32,904 nucleotides of DNA from the NCBI GenBank assembly GCA_003339415.1, contig PDHQ01000352.1, positions 1-32,904 of the forward strand, written 5' to 3'. The DNA is from Ophiocordyceps camponoti-saundersi (nom. inval.). Taxonomy: Eukaryota > Ascomycota > Sordariomycetes > Hypocreales > Ophiocordycipitaceae. The notes under the pieces were generated by a model. The model ran no database searches. It saw only the letters and a list, made by a program, of their open reading frames with translations, and was not told the DNA's origin. Position 1 is the first letter of the stretch. Each line of letters opens with the position of its first letter. Both the position numbers and the translations under genes were made by a program. Below are positions 26,980 to 32,904 of the stretch, piece by piece.

Positions 26980-29900
26980 ATGGCGTCACCTCGCGATCCG
27001 ACTGCTGTCCGCGAGGACGAGATGCAGTACGGATCTGTCGGCTTGACCCAACAAGAGCTCGATGAAAAGTACCATCCCAGACCATCTCCCTCATATGTAT
27101 ATCCTGCCTCTGACGCTCATCTAGATACCCTGACCGACCCCGGAATCACTCCAAGACTCTTCCCTTTCACGACCTCTTTGATCGCCTCTTCAACCCGCTC
27201 AACGAAAACAAGAAGCAACCACCTCGTGGCAAAGCTCCCCGCGGCACTTTTCACGGCCCATCACCACCGGAGCAGCGGAGGCGCATCATCGAGTCCTTCA
27301 TTGCGAGATGGCGCAAGAACGTCGGCGACGACTTCTACCCAGCCCTGCGCCTCATCCTCCCGGACAAAGACCGCGATCGCGGTGTATACGGACTTAAAGA
27401 AAACGCCATTGGCAAGCTTCTCGTTAAGCTCACTAAGATCGACAAAAACTCGGACGACGGGTATGCGCTGCTGCATTGGAAGATCCCCGGCCAGACGGCG
27501 GCCGCCAGACTTGCCGGTGACTTTGCCGGCCGCTGCTTTGAAGTCCTCTCCAAGCGGCCGATGAGGACGACGGTCGGAGACATGACCATCGCCGAGGTCA
27601 ACGAACAGCTCGATAAGCTGGCCGCTGCATCGGGCGAGGCAGAAAGTCTGGCTGTTTTCGAGACCTTGTACGAGCGCATGAATGCCGAGGAGTTGATGTG
27701 GCTCATCCGCATCGTCCTCAAGCAACTCAAGGTCGGCGTCTCGGAGAAGACGATGCTCTACTTGTGGCACCCGGATGGCGAAAAACTGTTCAACGTCTCG
27801 TCGAGCCTTCAGCGTGTCTGCTGGGAGCTCTACGATCCAAAGCTTAGGCTTGAACAAGAAGAGGCTGGCGTCGGCCTCATGCAGTGCTTTCAGCCTCAGC
27901 TGGCCCAGTTTCAGATGCCGGCCTCCTTCCAGAAGATGGTCGAGCTGCTGCGTCCGACCGACGACGACGCCGAGTTCTGGATCGAGGAGAAGCTCGACGG
28001 CGAGCGTATGCAGATGCACGTCGTTGAAGACCCCAGCCACCCTGGAGGTTGGCGCTTTCGCTTCTGGTCTCGCAAGGCCAAAGACTACACCTATCTCTAC
28101 GGCGATGGCTTGCTCGACGAAGGCTCTAGCCTGACCCGATATCTGACCCACGCGCTGGCGCCCGGGGTGCGCAATCTCATACTCGATGGTGAGATGATCA
28201 CCTGGGACATGACCTTGGATAAAATTGTGGCCTTTGGCACCCTCAAGTCGGCCGCCCTATCGGAGCAGAAGAAGCGGATGGGCGACGACGACGACAACGG
28301 TCATCGGCCGCTGTTCCGTGTCTTCGACGTGCTCTTTCTCAACGACAAGCAGCTGACGCAATACACGCTGCGGGATCGGCGTCGCGCGCTGGAAAAGGCC
28401 ATCCGGCCGGTCCACAGGCGGCTCGAGCTGCACAAGTTGACGCGGGCGACGACGGCCGACGCCATCGAACCGCTGTTGCGCGAGGTGGTGGCCAGCGCGT
28501 CCGAGGGCCTCGTGCTCAAGAACCCGCGGTCCATGTACCGGCTCAACAGCCGAAACGATGATTGGCTCAAGGTGAAGCCCGAATACATGTCCGAATTTGG
28601 CGAGTCGCTCGACTGCGTTATCATCGGCGGCTACTACGGCAGCGGTCGTCGCGGCGGCATTCTCTCCAGCTTCCTCTGTGGCCTGCGAGTGACGGCGAAT
28701 CACGTCCAGGCCGGAGCCAACCCGGAAAAATGCTTCAGTTTCTTCCGCGTCGGCGGCGGCTTCAGTGCCGACGACTATGCCGAGATTCGCCATCGCACGG
28801 AGGGCAAGTGGCAGGTCTGGGACGCGAGCAAGCCGCCGTCCGAGTTCATCGAGCTGGCCGGCGGCGAAAGGCGGCAGATTGAGCGGCCGGATATGTGGAT
28901 TCGGCCGAGCGACTCGGTCGTCGTCTCCGTCAAGGCATCCAGTATCGGTCCTTCGGACTCCTTCGCTCGGGGTATCACGCTGCGCTTCCCTCGATTCCGG
29001 CGGCTGCGCCTCGACCGCAGCTGGGATTCGGCCTTGACGCTGGAGGAGCTCGAGGACCTGAAGCGACGTGTCGAAGAGGAGTCGCGCGACAAAGCAATGA
29101 CGGTGGAGGATACCAAGCGGCGTAAGCCGAAGCGTGTCAAGAGAGAGCTCGTCATCGCAGGCGGTGATAACTCGCCGTCGCAGCCGCCGGCAGTTCAAAG
29201 GCCTGGCGTCTTCCAAGGCTTCGAATTTAGCGTGCTATCCGAGTCGCCGCGGCCGTTCAAGAGGACCAAGGTGCAGTTGGAGGCCATGATCAAAGAGAGT
29301 GGCGGCTCCGTCTCGCAGCGGGCTGCGCCGGGCACGCAGACGGTCCTCGTAGCCGACAAGAAGACGATCAAGGTGGCGAGCCTCATCAAGGCTGGCGACG
29401 TCGACATCATCCGCCCGATCTGGATCAAGGACTGTCTTGAGCCGGGGGACGGGAGCTCGGATGCCGCGCTATTACCTTACGAGGAGAGACATCTTCTGCA
29501 CGCGAAGGAAGTGACATGGGAGGCGGCGGCTCGGAACACGGATCGCTTCGGCGATAGCTTTGCCCGTGCCGTGTCGGTCGAGGAGCTGAGACGGATTACG
29601 GACGCCATGACAGCGAGTCATAACTCGGAAGACGCCGCTGCGTTCCTGGCGCAGCTCGAGGAGCGAGACAAGGGCCTGTCGCACATGCGCGCCTTCATGT
29701 TTGCCCGGTGCATTGTGCAACTGCGTGCGGCTGACGAGGATTGTGCGACCAGGAGGGCCATCGATAGGTCGGCGCGCTATGTTCGGTACGCCGGGGGGCG
29801 GTGCGCTGGCGAGGAGGAGGAAGAGGCTGTTACGCACGTCGTCGTCGTTGGAGCGAACGCTGACAAGGCGAGTCGGCTGGCGGAAACGGTGTCGCGCAGA

Positions 29901-30005
29901 CAGGTAAAGGGGGGCCGCGGCATAGCCCGGGTGGTGACGGGGCAGTGGGTTGAGGACTGCTGGAGGGAGGGAACGCTGTTGGACGAGGAGCTTTATGCGG
30001 TGTGA
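26980..30005 (+). CDS. LIG4: DNA ligase IV (non-homologous end joining)
   Basis: Exons 26980-27096 and 27156-30005 give 988 residues. The 59-nt phase-0 intron has donor GTATAT, a CTGAC branch and an unusual AAG acceptor. Exon 2 resumes at TLPFHDLFDRLFNPLNENKK, the conserved start of the DNA-binding domain. The nucleotidyltransferase domain has the active-site motif EKLDGERMQ (adenylated Lys about 318), then LDGEMITWD, EGLVLKNP and DDWLKVKPEY. The OB fold follows, then two BRCT domains (about 720-800 and about 900-988, the last ending VTGQWVEDCWREGTLLDEE). The segment between them should bind the XRCC4/Lif1 homologue. The enzyme seals double-strand breaks in the nucleus and is the fungal mus-53/lig4 type. 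All catalytic motifs look intact. The small first exon is the least certain part. Confidence 0.95.
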
Positions 30006-30088
30006 GAGCTGTAGGGACATACATATGTACGGATATCTTGATGACGACACATTATCATTACATACCTACATATGTACAGTCTCCTCTC

Positions 30089-30928
30089 TCACTTGCCCGT
30101 CGTCAAAAACAACCTATCGCCAATATCGCCCAATCCCGGCTCGAGCATGCCGTTGGAAGTCAGCCTCTCGTCGAGTCCGGCGACCCACAGCTCACAGCCC
30201 TCAGGCCACTCGGAAGCAGCAGTGCGGAGGCCCTCAATGGCGCCGATGACAGCGATGACGACGATCTTCTTGGCACCCCACTCGCGGAGGGCCTGTATAG
30301 CGGCAGCGCAGGTGCCGCCCGTGGCGATGACAGGATCGACGATGAAGGCGAGAGAGCTTGCGGGCGAGGCATCGGCGCGAGTTAGGTTGTTGTAGTACTC
30401 GACTGGTGCGAGGGAGGCGTGGTCTCGATAGAGGCCTAGATGGTGGACGGGGACGGGGCGGGGGAGCATGTCCTGCACGGCTAAGGGGGGTTCAGCAGGT
30501 GGAGATACTTGGCAGTGGTGAGCGAAGGGGAAGATGCGAAGCATAGAACCTTGGACTAGGGCGAGGCCGGAGCGGAGAATGGGCACGATGCACATTGACT
30601 GCGGGACGGTGGTGGTGGTCGTATACTCGAAGCCGAGGGGCGTGGTATCCTGTCACAAGGACAGTCAGGAGACTTGATTCTCATTGCAAGTGAAGCTCAA
30701 GCAAGGATAAACAATCGATGACGAGGCAACAGTATTTCAGGGCCACACCTTGGGGCCATCAACCGCCTCGACGTTGGCAGCCATGGCATCGCAGCTGACG
30801 ATGAGGCCGATCTGATGGACCAGCGCTTCCACGTCTTTGGGACCTGCTGATTGTGACCTGAGCTGGCTCAGCTTGGCGCGGAGGCATGGATGTCGCGATA
30901 CGTGTACGTTGGTTGGGAGAGAGTCCAT
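30089..30928 (-). CDS. FUR1: Uracil phosphoribosyltransferase
   Basis: Exons 30928-30749, 30649-30550 and 30480-30089 (minus) give 223 residues. Intron 1 is 99 nt (GTGTGG...CTGAC...CAG, phase 0). Intron 2 is 69 nt (GTTCTA...CTGAAC...TTAG, phase 1). The N-terminus NVHVSRHPCLRAKLSQLRS and DTTPLGFEY are typical, as are IVPILRSGLALV and PVPVHHLGLYRD. The PRPP-binding loop is VDPVIATGGTC (about 141-151), and the end is GLGDIGDRLF. The enzyme makes UMP from uracil and PRPP in the cytosolic pyrimidine salvage pathway and activates 5-fluorouracil. Intron 2 is a multiple of three and has no stop, so an unspliced message would insert 23 residues between V-Q and the VQDMLP stretch. Family comparison strongly favours splicing. 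It is convergent with LIG4, with only 83 bases between the stops. Confidence 0.93.
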
Positions 30929-31422
30929 TTTCTTCACGAGCTGGTTGGTGAAGACTGAAGGGCGGCTGTTGGTGGCTTTACATCCGTAAAGGGAGAGAGC
31001 TTATCTGATGGGGATCGGCCTTTGACTTGATGATGGTGCACGTGATGGCTTGACGCCCGGGGGGTACACGTGATTTCGTGATGCTTCACTGCAGCACGTG
31101 ATGATATACTGAGACAACATTATACACAATCATTTGTTTTGTGTCTCTGTTCATCTTCCCCTGATGCAGAGACTTTGTATCGCCATTGACCAAGACTCTC
31201 CCAGCCGAGAACAACGGAGACTCAACGGACCTCGGCGATGCGCATGAGGGGCGGAGAGAGAGGGTCCTGAGGCTGGGGGCCCGTTAGTGCGGGCAGTCAG
31301 TTTGGACGCGAGTCGCGCTCTCCGGACGGCTCTTCAACATCGTCCAGGCGCGCCGTCGAAGCCTTTTCCGACTCTCCGAGTCCTCAGTGTATACCCAGCT
31401 CGCCGGAGAAACTATCAGAGCA
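30929..31422. promoter_or_regulatory. Divergent promoter between the UPRT and fluoride-exporter genes
   Basis: 494 bases between divergent starts, containing the three CACGTGAT boxes described separately. An AT-rich patch (31105-31140) lies closer to the fluoride-exporter side. No open frame here is convincing. Confidence 0.6.
31039..31102 (+). promoter_or_regulatory. Three CACGTGAT boxes at exact 28-bp spacing
   Basis: CACGTG starts at 31039, 31067 and 31095, each followed by AT on the + strand, so three 8-base identical elements share orientation and a 28-bp period. CACGTG(A) is the core site of bHLH factors such as Cbf1 and Pho4 in yeast and of some bZIP factors. The bases between copies are not repeats, which argues for spaced binding sites, not a tandem duplication. 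Confidence 0.7.
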
Positions 31423-32673
31423 ATGGGACTGTCAGGCGAAAGCGGCGAGGATGCAAGCGATCGCACCCACTTCTCCGTCTCCGACGAAACATGGGCCAAC
31501 GTCGACGAACTCGCAGCCGGACGCCCCGTCGAGGCCTCCCCGACTCGCACAGACAGCCTCGAAGCCACGCGTAGACGACAACGGTCCAGATCGTCTTCGC
31601 ATGCCGGCTCGCGGCGACGGGATGTGGCGTCGCGGCTTGCCACCCAGCTGTACACGCTCTCATATCTCATCTTCTTCTCCTTTTTCGGCACGCTGGCGCG
31701 GCTCGGCCTCACGGCGCTGACGAGATTTCCCGGCGCGCCTGTGACTTTCAGCACCATCTGGGCCAACTTTGCCGGCTGTATCGTCATGGGATTTCTTGCT
31801 GAGGATCGGCGCCTCTTTCGGCATGAGTGGGGGGAGGGAACATCTTCTACGTCGTCTTCGCCTGGGCCGGAGGCTGCCAAGGCTCATCTTGCGGCCAAGA
31901 AGACGATTCCGCTGTACATTGGACTCGCTACGGGCTTCTGCGGGAGCTTCACTAGCTTCTCGACCTTTATCCGTGACGTCTTCCTTGCCATGATCGACGA
32001 CCTCTACCGGCCCGTGACGGCCGAGGTGCGAATTCCTGGCGAGGGTGGTCGCAGTAGCGGACGCGCTTTCATGGCCTTGATGGCTGTTGTCATTGCCACC
32101 GTGTCGCTATCGCTTTCTGGTCTCTTTATGGGCGCTCATGTGGCGCTGGCAACGGAGCGAGTGCTGCCTTCACTTCCCCAGCCTGGAACGCGGCGGTACT
32201 TGGACCCGATCGGCGTCGTGCTTGGATGGGGATGCTGGGTAGGCGCCATCTTGCTCTGCGCCCTACCACCACACGAGGACTGGCGAGGCGTGACTTTTGC
32301 CCTCGTCTTCGCGCCCCTTGGGACCCTGCTGCGCTTCTACCTCGCGCTCTGGCTCAACGGTCGACAACCGGCTTTCCCCCTCGGTACCTGGGCGGCGAAC
32401 ATGCTGGGAACGGCGGTGCTGGGTATGGCATGGGACATCGAGCATGTGCCAATCGGCGGTATCGTCGGTTGTCAGGTCCTGACGGGCATCGCAGACGGCT
32501 TCTGTGGCTGTCTGACTACCATCTCCACCTGGGCGGTGGAGCTAAGCAGCTTGAGGAGGAGGCATGCGTGGGTTTACGGCGTCGTGAGCGTGGTGGTTGG
32601 GTTTTCGCTTCTGGTGTTGATTATGGGTGGTTTGCGATGGACGCATGGGTTTGCCATGCCTGAGTGTCGTTGA
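31423..32673 (+). CDS. FEX1: Fluoride exporter, CrcB/FEX family
   Basis: Single exon of 416 residues. A Ser/Arg-rich cytosolic N-terminus of about 80 residues is followed by two homologous CrcB-type halves of four membrane helices each, joined by a linker helix, as in eukaryotic FEX. Half 1 has FFGTLARLGL, WANFAGCIVMGF and GFCGSFTSFSTF. Half 2 has FAPLGTLLRFYLA, WAANMLGTAVLG and GFCGCLTTISTW. These are the fluoride-channel signatures (Arg of the GxxxR motif, pore Asn, and the Phe/Ser/Thr box). In half 2 the Phe positions of the box are replaced (CLTTISTW), as expected since only one pore of the fused eukaryotic protein is functional. It acts at the plasma membrane to expel fluoride. ATG 31423 is the first in-frame ATG. 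It shares its promoter with the UPRT gene. Confidence 0.92.
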   Translation: MGLSGESGEDASDRTHFSVSDETWANVDELAAGRPVEASPTRTDSLEATRRRQRSRSSSHAGSRRRDVASRLATQLYTLSYLIFFSFFGTLARLGLTALTRFPGAPVTFSTIWANFAGCIVMGFLAEDRRLFRHEWGEGTSSTSSSPGPEAAKAHLAAKKTIPLYIGLATGFCGSFTSFSTFIRDVFLAMIDDLYRPVTAEVRIPGEGGRSSGRAFMALMAVVIATVSLSLSGLFMGAHVALATERVLPSLPQPGTRRYLDPIGVVLGWGCWVGAILLCALPPHEDWRGVTFALVFAPLGTLLRFYLALWLNGRQPAFPLGTWAANMLGTAVLGMAWDIEHVPIGGIVGCQVLTGIADGFCGCLTTISTWAVELSSLRRRHAWVYGVVSVVVGFSLLVLIMGGLRWTHGFAMPECR

Positions 32674-32730
32674 GAGGAGGGAGGAGGCTGGGGCAAAAAG
32701 GGGGGGGGGGGGGGGGGGGGGGTTGGGGGT

Positions 32731-32779
<49 letters not shown>

Positions 32780-32904
32780 GGCGTGCAGTAGATAGTATAG
32801 AGGCGTGTGCGTCTTTGGAAGCGAGCAGAGATTGTGTGCGTGTGAGTAAATGCGCGCGTGCGTCTGATTGTGGGTGGTCAAGATGCCGCGTTATCGTAGG
32901 TCGT
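32674..32904. repeat. Long poly-G tract at the window end
   Basis: From 32699 to 32778 the top strand is almost pure G: runs of over 20, then 5, then 48 G, broken only by TT and T. It begins about 25 bases after the fluoride-exporter stop. After it, GTGTGCGTG-like sequence continues to the edge. Length accuracy is doubtful. No gene is visible. Confidence 0.85.

Overview
The window is nuclear DNA of a filamentous ascomycete. Genes are split by short introns (52-100 nt) with GT donors, CTGAC/CTAAC-like branch sites and YAG acceptors, and the proteins are typical Pezizomycotina ones (DUF2434, Rrt8-like, fungal DNA ligase IV, FEX). A secreted enterotoxin-A-like ADP-ribosyltransferase and a Kex2-type peptide precursor point to Sordariomycetes, probably Hypocreales and plausibly insect-associated. 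That placement is inference. I found 15 protein-coding genes and no convincing tRNA, rRNA, transposon or CRISPR.

Left block (0.9-14.05 kb), mostly conserved genes: an Mpv17/PMP22 membrane protein (+), a DUF2434 multi-pass membrane protein (-), COG5 of the Golgi tethering complex (+), a three-repeat gelsolin/severin-like protein (+), an Rrt8/Lds-type (EI24-like) membrane protein (+), and a 1417-residue secreted surface protein with about eleven Thr-rich repeats and a Cys-containing C-terminal domain (+).

Middle block (14.5-22.1 kb), accessory: gene-poor, AT-richer, full of microsatellites and holding the assembly gap. Its centre is a divergent pair: a 62-residue secreted precursor on the - strand, with three 15-residue repeats each carrying a Tyr core, two of them followed by Lys-Arg, and on the + strand a UstYa/DUF3328-type oxidase with two HxxHC motifs. 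This is the layout of a minimal dikaritin/ustiloxin-like RiPP (ribosomally made, modified peptide) locus, and it is the main discovery here. The third core ends at a TGA, after which the frame stays open for 52 more codons. Downstream lie the enterotoxin-A-like gene (+) and a small secreted Pro/Ser/Gly-rich protein (+), so all three secreted products of this block could act outside the cell.

Right block (23-32.7 kb), conserved again: a CorA-like Mg2+ transporter with GQN in place of GMN (+), a degenerate amidoligase-like protein (-), DNA ligase IV (+), uracil phosphoribosyltransferase (-) and the FEX/CrcB fluoride exporter (+). The last two are divergent across a promoter with three CACGTGAT boxes exactly 28 bp apart. 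Long G and C runs occur at both window edges and at the N gap (21.15-21.32 kb).
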